From the NCBI GenBank assembly GCA_002900995.3, contig CM035310.1, positions 3,123,394-3,187,393 of the forward strand: a DNA stretch of 64,000 nt, written 5' to 3'. The notes beneath the pieces were generated by a model. The model was given only the letters and a program-made list of their open reading frames with translations, had not been told where the DNA came from and did not search any database. Position numbers and translations under genes: made by a program. Below are positions 24,422 to 36,589 of this stretch, in pieces (position 1 is the first letter of the stretch; each line of letters opens with the position of its first letter). This DNA is from Ganoderma boninense. Taxonomy: Eukaryota > Basidiomycota > Agaricomycetes > Polyporales > Polyporaceae.

Positions 24422-25712
24422 CTACGTGCACTCTATGCTCTTCGCCGTCTCCCAGCGCGGCAAGTAACCCCTACTCTCTACCATCACGCTCGGGAGCGCG
24501 ACCTGGGTCGTGCACGAGCTCTCGACGCTCTGGCCGTAGGTGCCGAGGCGGCCGCTCACGCTCGAGTCGCTGAGGTCGGGATTGGAGTGGTGCTTGCCGG
24601 CGGCCCAGATGGTGGCGAGGAGGACGCCGATAATCTCGACGTAGTTGTTGGTGTAGAGGATGTAGCTGCCCTCGAGGAAGTCATGGTCGACGAAGGCGAG
24701 CACGATGAGCACGACGTTGAAGATCACCGGGAAGACGAAGTTGAAGACCGCGATCCAGAAGAGCGTCTTGATTCGCTCGAAGTACGTCCCTGGTGTTCGT
24801 CGTTCAGCATGGAGGGGTCTCTAGCATCCGCGGCTCTCCACCACTACCAGTGGGAGGGCAGGTATGTGAGGGACGTACCCTGCGACGACGAGCTAGTGTG
24901 CAACCGCTCGATGTTCGGCTGGCCAGCCAGCACGCCCGTCCTTTTGCGGAGCCGCAAGATGAAGAGCGTGGATACATACCTGCCGGCAGTGATCATGGTC
25001 AGTATATGGAATTTAAGCTGTGGGGGGGCAATGCAACTGAGCCGTACATGTCATCGAACAGCTGGAGGAACCACTCCGCCTTCGCGCTGGGCAAGGTCCA
25101 CACCGCCTGGGAGACCGTGAAGACCGAGTTACTGCTCAACCCGCCTGCGCCGTCCACGATCTGCTGGAGGCGGAAGATCATGTATACCACGTTCGCTATG
25201 CGCCCGAGCTTGAAGAGTACGATCGGCCCGTAGATGGCGAAGAGAAGGGGGCGAGGCAAAGTCCGTGGTGGGTACGCGGCGACCACTCGCAGTATGAGTA
25301 TCCCCTGGACGCAGAGCGGGACGACGGTGAAGAGGTATACGGATGCGATGGCTGCGCTCGGTGTGGCGGATAGGTTCAAGAGCAGAGCGTTGACCTTGGT
25401 ATATCAACGGTGAGTATTGGAGTGTGAATGGTAACCGCCGGCGGTTCACTGAATGTTCCTTACAGAGTTGGATATCCCGATGATGCCTTGTGCGACTCCA
25501 AGCGCGAGGGCGCAGACGTTGAGAATGAATATCGGCCGCCGTCGGAGCTGGGTAGTGGAGAAGAAGAAGAGGACTACTGCGATGGGCACGAGGAATGCCG
25601 TGTAGATGGTCTCGAGGAGCAGCCATTTCAGCTCCTCCTGGACGAGGGGGAGGGGGACCAACCCTGGAGGTAGAGACGGGGCCTGCCCGGATACAGTGGA
25701 ATCCATTGACAT
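24422..25712 (-). CDS. Seven-transmembrane protein, paralogue B
   Basis: Four exons on the minus strand (25712-25464, 25394-25048, 24979-24879, 24789-24422) join to 354 residues from MSMDSTVSGQ. An in-frame ATG at 25763 would add 17 residues. Exon 1 carries helices 1-2 with RRRPIFILNVCALALG. Exon 2 carries helices 3-4 (CVQGILILRVVAAYPPR, then GRIANVVYMIF) and the conserved AEWFLQLFDDM. Exon 3 completes YVSTLFILRL. Exon 4 holds LFWIAVFNFVFPVIFNVV and the seventh helix NNYVEIIGVLLATIWAAG. The tail is about 70 residues. No family name is known to me; a receptor-like role is only a guess from topology. Confidence 0.8.
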
Positions 25713-26879
25713 GACAAGGAGAAGGGGAGGAGATCCATGGAACTGAGTAGAATCCCCTGGCATTTATGCCTGGGCAATGTCGAGTAGCCGACATGTCCGA
25801 GGATGCGTCAACGGAGAGACTGTGGTATACGTGCACCTTATTGGCTGTGGCCAGAGATTCGACGCTCCACGCTTCAAGATAACAGCACAGAATCGCGCGA
25901 AACAGGTCGTAAGTCAATCCGACGGCTCAAAATCACCATCTAACTTCGAGATCGGGTAGATGTGACACTACCTGGGGTGGGAGTACCAACGTTACGGCAA
26001 CCCGAGCTACATAGCTATCAGCCTATCTTCTGCTGTCGGCGGCCGTTCCACCCACACCCTCGATGGCTATGCTCGTGGGTAATGTGTTTGTGAACGAGAC
26101 ATGGTGATGGAATTGAACACCGTCCGGAAGCCAATACCGATCCTCCACTCCCCCTTCTTCCACAACCTATAGATGGTTGCTTGTAATTATATGAATGGCC
26201 TGTGAGAGGAGATGCGATTACTGCCGCATGTCTGTCAACTGTCAAGCGGCGAAGAAGATGTCAACAACATCGCTATTCCCTATGTGACTTGCAGTTACGA
26301 GTATGGTGCTGCAACTGGTATAGAAGAGACAGGGCGTCCAGGGCAAATCTTCGAAGGTGATGGTCCAACCTTCGACACTAGAGACGCCGCAGATCGAGCA
26401 CATGGTTGAGAAAAGTACTGGCCTGTATGATTTTCAGGACCGCTATCGGTGTGAGAGGGAACTTGCAAGGTGATCGTTGACCTGTAGGAACAGCACCTAG
26501 GTAGAGTTTCGTGCCCCGAACCACCTGTCGGACTACAACTGGGCAGTTGCACCCTTGTTGACAGACTTCCCCAATTCCAGGTGGAGCAGACAAGCTTCCT
26601 GCAGTTCGATCTCGTACTGGTGGAGCCAAACGGCCAGCTCTGGGACAACAAGTCAAGCCCGCCTTCGCCCAGGTCCCATACCACAGCCTTTGAATACAGC
26701 AAAGGAACCATTGGGTCGTCTCTGCTCCCGGATAACCGGGATACACAGAACAGCAGTCCAGACCTCCAAAGCCCCGAGAGGAACATATCACGCGTATCCT
26801 GACCACAAGCCCGTTATCCACATCCGCCGGCTCCACGACCGGTCTCTCGCGGTCTCCTGTCCATCCCACCTTCAGCTTC
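25713..26879. other. Intergenic, no gene supported
   Basis: Open frames occur on both strands at 26378-26953 and 26555-26956, partly antisense to the GMC gene. A plus-strand stretch with FLQFDLVLVEPNGQLWDN near 26590 looks protein-like, but no spliced gene could be built around it. Confidence 0.35.
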
Positions 26880-28999
26880 TTAGGCCTGGCCGCGCAAGAT
26901 GGCCGCACACTTCTCCGCCACGACCACAGCCGGCGCCATGGTGTGGGACCCAATGATCTCCGGGAACACAGAAGCGTCGCACACGCGGAGGCCCCTCACC
27001 CCATGCACCCGCAGCTCCGCATCCACGACGCTCTCCCGCGCGCCGTGTGTCCCCGGGCCCATGCGGCACGTCGACGTGTAGTGCCACGACGTCGCGGCGT
27101 TCGCGCGGACGAACCTGTCGATGTCCTCGTCGGTCGAGCCCTCAGGCACGAGCAGGTCCCTCAGCGGGTAGCCCTGCTTGACGACGTCGTCCGCGAGGCG
27201 CATCGCGAGACGCACGCCTTTTCGCAGCGGGACGACGTCCTCCGGGGCGCTGAAGAAGCCGAGTTCGACCTCCGGGCGTGCGCGCGGGTTGCTCGTCTGC
27301 AGGCGCACGGTGCCCGAGGACCGGGGCCGGATGAGCACGGTGTTGAGCGTGAAGATGCCCTTGCCCGGGAGGTCGACGTCCGAGACGTTGCTCGGGATGT
27401 GCATGAACTCGATGTCGGGCCGGTTCTCGGGGACGGACGCGTCGAGGTCGCTCGGGTCGCCGACGACGAGCGCGCTGTGCTCGTCGAGAAGGCGCGTCGG
27501 GACGAACGTCGACCGGAGCTCGAGGGGGTGCGAGAAGAGGCCGCGTCCGGCGAGGACGTACTTCGCGAACTCGACGGTGGCTTTGAAGGCGTTCGTCTGG
27601 AGCTGGTGGATGGAGTCCCGCATCGGCACTTGGAACATGACGGGAACCCCGACATGGTCTTGCTGCATACGAGCGTAAAATGAGCTTAGGGCAAGAGAAG
27701 AGTGCTGATAGAGCAAACACAGACCAGATGACTTCCGACCGCAGGCATATCGCGGACGACGGGAATGCCTTTGTCCTCCAGATGCTCCTTCGGACCTAGA
27801 CCACTGCGATATGATCAGCTCGGTTAATACAGCGAGGGCAAGGTGAATACCTGAGCATCAGAATTTGAGGCGATGCCAACGCGCCAGCGCACAAGATGAT
27901 CTCCCTCCGAGCCTGGGCGAAGTATCGATGGACGGCCTGTCGGGACTCGCTGGCTTCAAAATGCACTCCTGTGGCGCGAACGCCGTCCTCTCCCTTCTCC
28001 GCCAACTCTATGCGAGTGACCAGTGTATTCGTGCAGATTTTGAGGTGTGACTTCCTCTGCTGAGCGAGCTTGGGAGAGAGAAACGCGCGATAAGTCGAGT
28101 CTCTGTCGGCATGTTTGTCGACAATGTGGTCAGTGGGCCCTGTACACGCAGCCGGGGCGAAGGGGGAATTGAGGTCTGGAGTCTGATCGATCCCCGCCTT
28201 GCTTAAAGCACGGATGAAGCTAAGCGGGATACAACGTGAATACAGGACGGCACAGGAGAGAGCAGGACCCACTATTCATTCGTGTGGTATGGATCCGAGG
28301 ACTCCTGGTTCTGCCACACACCTGTGAAAGCAGGTCATCGACAGGCATCAAGTAGCAGTGCATTGAAGGGATACATGCCACCCTGCCCGCGATATTGCGA
28401 TGGCGGATGGCTGTACGTCTTCTCGGACTTGACAAAGTACGGCTCAAGGTCTTCATACCCCCAACCTGCGTTCCCAAGAGCCTTCCAATGGTTGTAATCT
28501 CCGAGCGCACCTGTCGAGGTCACGATCAGCCGCGTCCGAGGGTACCCGAAGTCGAATGCACAGCGACCGACCTCGCGTATAGAGCAGTCCGTTTATGCGG
28601 GAGACGCCACCGAGCGCCTCGGCGGTCATGACCTGTACGAAGCGATCATTTGCATTGCGTAACGGTTGAGACCACCACGTGCGCACAGGGCCGTCCTTGC
28701 TGAGGATGTTAGAGGAGAGCAGGGGCACGCGCGAGGTCCAGGTGTCTGCCACGGGTCCGCGCTCGAGGACCAGCACTGAGACATTGGGGTCCTCGCTCAG
28801 CCTCGAGGCAAGCACGCAGCCAGCAGTTCCTCCTGGACAAAGAACGTGTCAGCATGTACAGAGAGGGAATTCATATGGGACGCTTGAGCTGACCTCCAAT
28901 GACGATATAATCATAAGTGTACGCCTCTGCAGCAACTTCGGGTGATACGGGGACCTGGGCCCCAACGTCCTGTGGGTTGAGCTCGGGGACACCAATCAT
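26880..28999 (-). CDS. GMC oxidoreductase 1 (FAD flavoenzyme)
   Basis: The multi-exon gene starts at 28999 (MIGVPELNPQDVG) and stops at 26880, about 600 residues. In order: YDYIVIGG joined by an intron to GTAGCVLASRLSEDP, the split dinucleotide-binding site; the FAD-contact region ALGGVSRINGLLYTRG; YNHWKALGNAGWGYEDLEPYF; ILCAGALASPQILMLRYSGLGPKEHL; and the C-terminal catalytic part SWHYTSTCRMGPG and GLRVCDASVFPEIIGSHTMAP. The two catalytic positions are the His in WHY and the His in GSHTMAP. The His/His pair is typical of aryl-alcohol-oxidase-like members, while choline-dehydrogenase types have Asn. The substrate is probably a primary alcohol. I see no obvious secretion signal at the N-terminus. 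It lies head to tail with a close paralogue. Confidence 0.88.
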
Positions 29000-29495
29000 A
29001 GGAGCACCTTACGACGTTTTCACGAAAGCGATAAAGTTGGAGGGATGATAGTAGTGAGAACGCGGCACCAGGGGTCCGCTCTTCCATACTAGATGGCTCA
29101 TTTTGAGTTTGATACGAGGTGGGCGAGTCCGAATCGGCGCCAGGAAATCATAGAAGTCGAAGCCAGATGCAGAGCCTCGAAGCATTCTCCGAGCAGGCCG
29201 CAGACAGAACGTGTAAAGCCGCAAGCTAGGGCACGCAAGCTGTGATGTCGGGAGGCGGTCGAAGCTGAGGACATCGAGCATCGCCACGACAAGGAAGACC
29301 ACGCGCAGCACATCGCAAGGCACAGCCAGTGGACAGATAACAAGACGGTGAACTATCACTTACAGCATGCCGCAAACAGCATAAACGACAGCATCAACAA
29401 AGAAGCATAATTACAGAAGCACGAGAGGCCGGACCTGAGCGCTGAGCGTTGATCATGGATCAAGGTCTCGAGCTCGAATACCACCCATCGAGGGA
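29000..29495. other. Spacer between tandem GMC genes
   Basis: A minus-strand frame of 116 codons (29359-29009) has one hydrophobic stretch but no motif. I take this interval as the promoter and terminator of the flanking GMC genes. Confidence 0.4.
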
Positions 29496-31827
29496 TCACT
29501 TCGCTGCCCTCAAGATGTCCGCACACTTCTCGGCGACCATCACAGTCGGCGCCATCGTGTGCGCCCCCACAATCTCGGGGAACACACTCGCATCGCACAC
29601 CCTCAGCCCCCGCACCCCATGCACCCTCAGCCCCGTGTCGACCACGCTCGGGCGCACCCCGTGCGTCTCCGCGCCCATGCGGCACGTCGACGTGTAGTGG
29701 AAGCACGTCCGCAGGTTCGCCCGGATGTACGCGTCCAGCACCTCGTCGCAGCTCCCCTCCGGCACGATCAGGTCCTTCAGCGGGTATCCCTGCTCTCTGA
29801 CGTCAACGGCGACGCGCTGCGCGAGGCGGACGGCCTTCCGCAGCGGCACGTAGTCCCCCGGGTCGCTGAAGTACCCGAGGTCGACGTCCGGCCGCACGCG
29901 CGGGTTGCTCGACGCGAGCCGGACGGTGCCCATCGACTTCGGGCGGATGTTCGCGGAGAGGAGCGTGAAGAGCCCCGTGCGCGGGATGTCGGCGTCCGTG
30001 CAGTTGTTGCCGATGTACATGAACTCAATGTCGGGCCGGTTATCGGGATTCGACGCGTCGAGGTCTGAGCTATCTTTGGGGGAGACGACGGACTTGTCGT
30101 CGAGGAGGCGCGACAGGATGAAGGTTGACGCGGTCTGGAAGGGGTGGGAGAGCGCGCCGCGGCCGGTTACGAGGTATTTCAGGAGCTCCTTGACGATGCG
30201 CATGGGGCTGACTTCGAGGATGTGCAGTGATTCGCTGATGGGCACCTCGAAGGTCAGCGGCACGCCAATGTGATCTTGCTGTCTGCGCCGTCAGCGTTAC
30301 CCAAGGGTGCAACAAAAACGAACGGACGGACCAGGTAGCTACCAACTGCTGGTAGATCGCGGATGACGGGGACGCCTTTGTCTTCTAGGTGCTCTTTCGG
30401 GCCTAGTCCACTGCGGGAGATCAGCGTGAGATGCAAGGTAGGTATGTCAAAGTCGGCGCACCTCAGCATAAGCACTTGCGGCGAGCCAAGCGCACCGCCA
30501 CACAGCACGACCTCCCTCCTCGCCTTCGCAAAATAGCGCTTCCACGCCTTCCTCGAGTTCGCAGCCTCAAAGTGCACACCGGTCGCTCGCACCTCCTCGC
30601 CTTCCACCATGAGCTCCACGCGCGTGACGAGCGTGTCTGTACAGATCTTCAGGTGCGCTTGTCGCTCGCGGGCTAGCTTAGCAGGGAGGAACGCGCGGTC
30701 GGTCGAGTGACGATGGTATTTCGTGTCTTCCGCAATGTCGAGCGTACCGGTGCCAGCCGCGGGCATCAATGGTGAGTTAAGGTCCGGATGCCGCTCAATA
30801 CCGACGTTCTGGAGGGCGCGGTGGACACTGAAAGACGTCGTCAGCCAAGGTCGTCATCTTATCTAGCGAGAGAAGAGTTTCAAGAATACAGCTCTCACTC
30901 GAGCTCTCAGCCGCGCGAGATCAGCGAGCATCCATGTCTTAAGAGCATGAAGGTAGATTATTGAAATTCGCATAGGTTTGAAGGAGGGTTTCATTGATGT
31001 GGAGTGAGGGCAAACAACGATTCTTATCACCTAGAATGAATGACTCACTAAGGTACAGCCTTGTACTGCGAGACAGGAAATTGCCGGTTTTCCCATACAC
31101 CTGTTACGCGATAGACACAAGCTGAGAATGGAAGGGACTGCACAATGCGGCTCAGCACGCACCCTTCTTGCCTCGGTGTTTAGAGCCTGGTAGCGAATGG
31201 GTCTTCTCGGACTTGACGAAGTACGGCTCGAGGTCTTCGTAGCCCCAGCCTTCGTTGCCCAAGGCTTTCCATTGGTTGTAATCGCCAGGCGTTCCTGCAG
31301 CGAGATGAACACCGAGGCGCATAGCATGGAAGGAGTGGGTGGGCACGACGCGACGAAGGCCTATCGCCGGATCACAATCGAAGGATGGCACGCACCTCTC
31401 GTGTAGAGCATTGAATTGATCCGCGTCGTGCCACCGAGAGCTTCTCCGCGCATGACTCCGAGCGACCTGTTGTCTGCGTGCGGCATGGGGACCGACCACC
31501 AGTGGGCAGCAACGCTGTCCTTCGCGAAGAGGTTGGAAGAGATGGTGGGGACGCGCGAGGCCCAGGTGTCGGCCACGGGGCCCTGCTCAATGAGCAGCAC
31601 GGAGACATCCGGATCTTCGGAGAGTCGAGAGGCGAGCACGCAACCTGCGGTGCCGCCTTCCGAGTCGAAGCATGGGGGAACATGAATGAGAGAAGGGTGC
31701 AGCCTTTGGGGGGGGACGCACCTCCAACGATGATATAGTCGTATGTGTATGTTTCCGGAGAGACCTCAGGGTCGACCGGGACCGTCGTTCCCACTTGCTC
31801 AGGCCTTCGCTCTGGATATGCGACCAT
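29496..31827 (-). CDS. GMC oxidoreductase 2 (FAD flavoenzyme)
   Basis: The gene starts at 31827 (MVAYPERRPEQVG) and stops at 29496, about 600 residues, with the same exon plan as GMC 1. It includes an unusually long intron of about 250 nt between roughly 31050 and 30830. Motifs: YDYIIVGG spliced to GTAGCVLASRLSEDP, EALGGTTRINSMLYTRG, YNQWKALGNEGWGYEDLEPYF, LCGGALGSPQVLMLR, FHYTSTCRMGAE and SVFPEIVGAHTMAPTVM. Both catalytic histidines are present. Sequence and intron positions show it is a tandem duplicate of the gene just downstream. No nonsense or frameshift was seen. Confidence 0.88.
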
Positions 31828-33159
31828 GTTGTAGAGGGAATGGGGTGGATGTCGTTCGTGCGAATAGGCCGGCAACTGGTAAGCTTAAGGTATACGTAGA
31901 CGGGGGCAACCGTTTCGGCGACCCTCCGCGCCTGGTTCAATTGTAGCCATGATGCAGGGTGATGTCCGTCGGCCGCACACGGCACCGCCGACGACCCATT
32001 TGATGACGATGGGCGCTGCCCATGCGCGTTCGGGGCAAGACAGCTCTAGTGATTTCTATGTAGGGGGACTGCGGCATGCAAGGGACGGCAAGGAACTCAC
32101 CATCGTTGGCCATGAGCAGACCACGCACAACCCATTTCCAATATCTTCTCCGCCAAACACGTGTGCTCAATGAGTTCTACCGCTAAGGCCCACCAGGGTG
32201 AAATGCTCGACTGAGTTGGTTGAGTATGAGGGGGAGAGGAGAGAGGAAGGCGATGGCATGAAGTCAAGATGGGGACGTGATGCCAAGGAGCTCGTCAACG
32301 CCCATCATTTTCGTTAGCGAGCGCCATTAGATATTAGATTTATTTCTTACACTGCATTAGAACGACTTTGTTACCCGTTAAAGCTCACGACTTTTAACCT
32401 TATTTATCCATTGCGTGAGCAGTTCTAATGGATTTCGCTCTCTTTCTTTCGACCGTGACCCACCTGACGCTTCGTACCGTCGCACTCGAATGTTCTGCAG
32501 CTTTTTCAGCCCCTTCCATCAACCTAAATGTACGCCTGTGCTCCCCAGTGGTATACCGCGAACTTGTCTAGCGGCGCGAGGTCGAGGAACGCCGCGGTTT
32601 TGTTTCCGATACTACTCGAATACATCAAACTGACGAATTTGTTAATGTCGGAGACATCAATCGACCAACGACGTGGCGTAGCTATCAGTCACACCCAACC
32701 TATTCAACTCGGCGCACACGCATAGGGAAACTGGTCCCCGTCTCGCCCACAAGGGGGGGACGAGGGGACGATGACACGGCACAGCTCAACTTGTGTCTCC
32801 GAACCATTTGGGAGCTCGAAAGTGAAGTTCTTGACGAGGACGGCGAGTATAACCTGCGACAGTTACCGAGTTCGCTGCCCTGGCGGTCTGCCCACGACTA
32901 CCGCTATGCGTAGCGCTCCGGGTCTGTGCTTTCAAGGTGGTTTCCGACATAGCGCTGTGACTGCAAAGCGTATGGTTGCTGTCGTTCCTGGAGATGTTGT
33001 AAATGAGGTCGGGAAACTGGAGATGTCATATGCAATACATAGATAAATATACAGTGTATGTCGTACAACTTGTTGAACACACCATTCACATGGTGATCCT
33101 ACCGAAGCCGTCACCAATCTCTGCAGCCCGAGACAGATCGCAACCATAGTGGCTCCCGC
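31828..33159. other. Intergenic, no gene seen
   Basis: About 1.3 kb upstream of GMC 2. Frames are short; 32330-32420 is AT-rich. No domain was recognised. Confidence 0.4.
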
Positions 33160-34400
33160 ACCCGCCTTAGAACGTGGAGTCTAAGTCCGTGCTGGATGTC
33201 TCGCCACGATGTTTTCTGGGCCCATCCCAGTCCCCCCCTTCTTCTAGCTCCCTAGTCACTGAGATGTTGATGGAGGCAGGCTCTTCGGGGATCTGTTGCG
33301 ATCATAGGCATGGGTAGTTAGCATAAGCCTCCGAAGACCGGGGTAGAACTGGGACTGACATGAGGAACGTTCCACCTTTCTGCCGCGGCACGCCGGTTCG
33401 TACGCTCGATCACCTTGAGGCCATACGAGCCGCTGTCGAATATCGCCTCCGAGGTCTTCGTCGGCCTGGAATTAAGCCTGCATCGGAGCGGTGGCAGGCA
33501 CGGGAGAAGTTGTAAGAATCCCCGGAATTTCAGAACCCACAGGGTGATTTACACGCAGAGGAAGGTGATGGCGTACACTGGGATGCGAGGTGAGTATCCA
33601 AGGTTGTGCTCGGAGGTGCTGAAGTTGCGACTTACCTCGGGCTGCGACGATCGTGATGGCCCCGTATTGCTCGGAGGTGAAGGGATTCTTCACTGCAACG
33701 AACTTGAGAGTAATTTAGGCACGAAGCACAGTAGCGTACAGGGACTAAATAAATCTGACTCACGGATATGAAAGCACCCCAGTTCAATATCCTAGTACGA
33801 TGCATGGTCAGTCAGGTGTTGGTTCCGATGGGATTTCGCGCAGTGTAGCACTTGCCAGTGTAAAAGGCCTGTGGAGCTGATTAATATGCTGGCCTTCTGG
33901 CCAAGAGGGACTCGTAATCGAAGAACACGCACCAGTGTTGATGCCGTACGTGACTACAAGGTCGGAAATGTTGTCGTTCCTGGCGGTGATAATTCCAGAA
34001 ACAAGACACTCATCTCTGAAACAGATTGGCTCGCCGTTTGAGGCTGGCACGGCTCCGGCGGATCACATGGATCAACGTGAGAGACAGGAAGGTGTCTACA
34101 ATCGCAGGCAGCGCTAAAGATGTCTCAATAAGCCGCTGTAGAAGTGGCGGTCAGACAGACAGTCCCAAAACTTGTCACTATAGATGATCTGGCCTACTTT
34201 CTCCTGCATGACGTCGGCCCTTATGCCATTCGCAAACCTTTCAGAGCATCAGCACCAACTGTTGTGTAGTGGAGAGAGGGGTGACTGACAAGGAGTACGC
34301 CGTGTCTGAGAGTGAATTCGTCCGTCAGGATTGATTTCGTAATCGGCAGGTATCGGAACACGCACATATAGCAAGAGCTAAAAGCACAGGAAAGGACGAT
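33160..34400 (-). pseudogene. Possible DUF6534-like membrane protein remnant
   Basis: On the minus strand, IITARNDNISDLVVTYGINTGACSSITS (read here in two overlapping parts) at about 33970-34060 resembles the conserved segment of DUF6534 proteins, where a helix with a YxINTG core is usual. A following scrap, AFYTGKCYTA near 33855, could match the next helix. A tail-like piece, EPASINISVTRELE, lies near 33255. Stops and frame changes separate these parts, and no N-terminal half is visible. This is a low-confidence assignment. Confidence 0.3.
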
Positions 34401-34636
34401 CAAATCCTGGACTGGGCTCGAGCCAGGGTTAGGATGATACTACACGTACGGATCTCCGACACTAATAGGAGTGCCTGCGGAAATAAATCAACATCGTGTA
34501 CAGATACCATGTCGAATATCAACGCACTGAAATAACTGCAATCATACGGTAGCGCAATCCGACTGCATGGCATAAACGACTGTAAAACTCAGGTATTGAG
34601 ACGATCCACTTACTTATATATATCCGGCCTATGAAG

Positions 34637-36395
34637 CTAAGCATGATGTCCATGCCCGAACGGAATGTACTCTGCAGTTGCGCTCGCGGCCAGATACTTC
34701 GATCCCTGAACCCCCTCCTTTCGCCTCATTCGCGCGAACCGGAGCGGATCGAACGTGTCGGCGTTCTCGTAGTACGCCTCGTTCCGATGGATGGAATGCG
34801 CAGCGACTTGTATCAATGTGCCTGGGGGAACACTCGTGCCATCGTTGAGCGTGATGTCCTTCACAGCCTTCCTGATCATTGAGGCTGCAGGGAACGAACG
34901 GCTTCGTCAGTGCCGGTCAGGATATGGACCAGATCTTGCTCGTGAAGAGAAGCTCCTTACTAAGTCCAAGACCGGTGTACCGCTGACACTCCGTCAGAAA
35001 GCTGTCAAGCTTCTCCATCTTGTTCAAGGCAGTTGCGGTCCACCCTTCCACAAGAAGCACGGCCTCGATCTCTTCTCGCAGCGAAGTGACGTAGCCTGGA
35101 GACTCGGGGAGGTGGTAAAGGGTATGGGTCAGGGTCTAGTCACTGAAGCATGTCAACAGCGCGTCAACGAAACCGCATCGCTGCCCAGGGCACGCACGCT
35201 GGAAGAGTTGTGAAATCGCCGCAAGGTTGACGAGGAAGAGGCTTTCAATTATATCGGAGTCAGTGTGGTTCTTCTTTTCGGCGTTCTCGATAAGCCACTG
35301 TAGGAGTCATTCTAAATTAAGCCAGATGAGTGGTTCTGAAGTTCTCGTGCCCGCAGTTCGCTCTACGGCATATTGGGAGGTATGTACCCACCGGCCGGTC
35401 GCCCCAAGAGCTGCCCAAGACCCCCATGTGCTTTCTACGTTCGTTTACGATAGGGGCTAGGTGCGGCGCCGCACGTCTCACAGTCTGGCTCATCGTGTTG
35501 ATCAGCGGCGCAACAAGCCTTGCAAGCAGCACATCAGCGCTCAGCACTCGACCCAATGTTCTCCGGGTGCAGTCGCTTACGGTTTCATAAATCGGGGAAG
35601 AAAACCCAAAATGAACGCTGCCTTCATGATGTCGACCGTGAAGGTTCCAGCGAGCTTGAGGTATTCTTCATCACGGCCTGTGTCGGAACGCCAATGCCAA
35701 AGTTAGCGAGGTCGGCGCGTACCACCGGTGCACGTACGCACAGGCGTGACGGCCGACGAAAACCCGCGTGCACAGGCGCGTTACGATCTTGTGGACCATC
35801 GGAAATACGTCGATGCTTATCCAGTCGTCTGGGGCGAGCAGTAAATCCCACACCCTCAAGTTACACTGGCGAGAGTTTACCTGTGCTTGAAACAGGCAAA
35901 TGCTCTTGGACGGCTGACTGCAGTTCGTCGGCCATCTCTGGGACGAGCGCAGTGAGCATGCGTGCTGTCAGCTTCTCATGGACGACTATTGAGTGCGCCG
36001 GGTCTTCCTTCGATGCATCGCCTATCATGTATTGCAGCTGTACAAGCTGATACCCTCCGGTAAGCCGCGGTGGACACTGAAAGTATCCCGAGCTAACAAA
36101 CCTCGAGCAAGCCATCCATGACTGACAACTCCTCCTCAGGGCGCCTCCTCAGCTCGTCGACCATATTGGGGCCGGAAACTATAACCATCCACCGGTCTAG
36201 CAGTGGGATTTTGAACGCAGAGCCATAGTACTGAACGCAGGTACCAAAAATCGGTGAGGCGTCCTGATTACAACCTGAATAATGTCGCACCTTCCTGACG
36301 CCAGCGTCGACCATTTCCTTGGCGTGGAGCATAGTGTATAGGGCAGTAAGATATGATAGCACGGGTGACGAGAACCCTCCGGCTGTGGGATGCAT
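34637..36395 (-). pseudogene. Cytochrome P450 pseudogene lacking the haem cysteine
   Basis: The minus strand encodes most of a basidiomycete P450 of the ent-kaurene-oxidase-like type. Recognisable parts are FKIPLLDRWMVIVSGPNMVDELRRRPEEELS, DDWISIDVFPMVHKIVTR, APIVNERRKHMG, the helix-K motif ECQR in FLTECQRYTG, HRNEAYYENADTFDPLRF and FGHGHHA (long parts abbreviated). The frame hits TAG directly after FGHGHHA, where CysProGly should follow. No donor site is present, and no Cys-containing exon was found downstream. Two opposite one-base shifts flank the helix-I exon: one at the start of the NDLLQWL equivalent (about 35310), one after LVNLAAI (about 35225). The 5' end runs into the 100-N gap. It cannot bind haem as read. 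It is close to the intact P450 at 44749. Confidence 0.8.
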
Positions 36396-36495
36396 NNNNN
36401 NNNNNNNNNNNNNNNNNNNNNNNNNNNNNNNNNNNNNNNNNNNNNNNNNNNNNNNNNNNNNNNNNNNNNNNNNNNNNNNNNNNNNNNNNNNNNNN
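36396..36495. other. Assembly gap (100 N)
   Basis: Exactly 100 N. It removes the 5' end of the P450 pseudogene and abuts a repetitive AT-rich stretch on its right. Confidence 0.99.
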
Positions 36496-36589
36496 ACATT
36501 CATATTCGTGTTTGTTAATCGAACAACCCTCCTCTCGGACTCACATTGCTGTCAGGCATGGTGTACCATTAACGGTACCACACTCCTTG

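Noticed and set aside
26943..27683. Long plus-strand open frame of 246 codons
   Set aside because: It is exactly antisense to the conserved C-terminal exon of GMC oxidoreductase 1 and reflects GC-rich codon bias.
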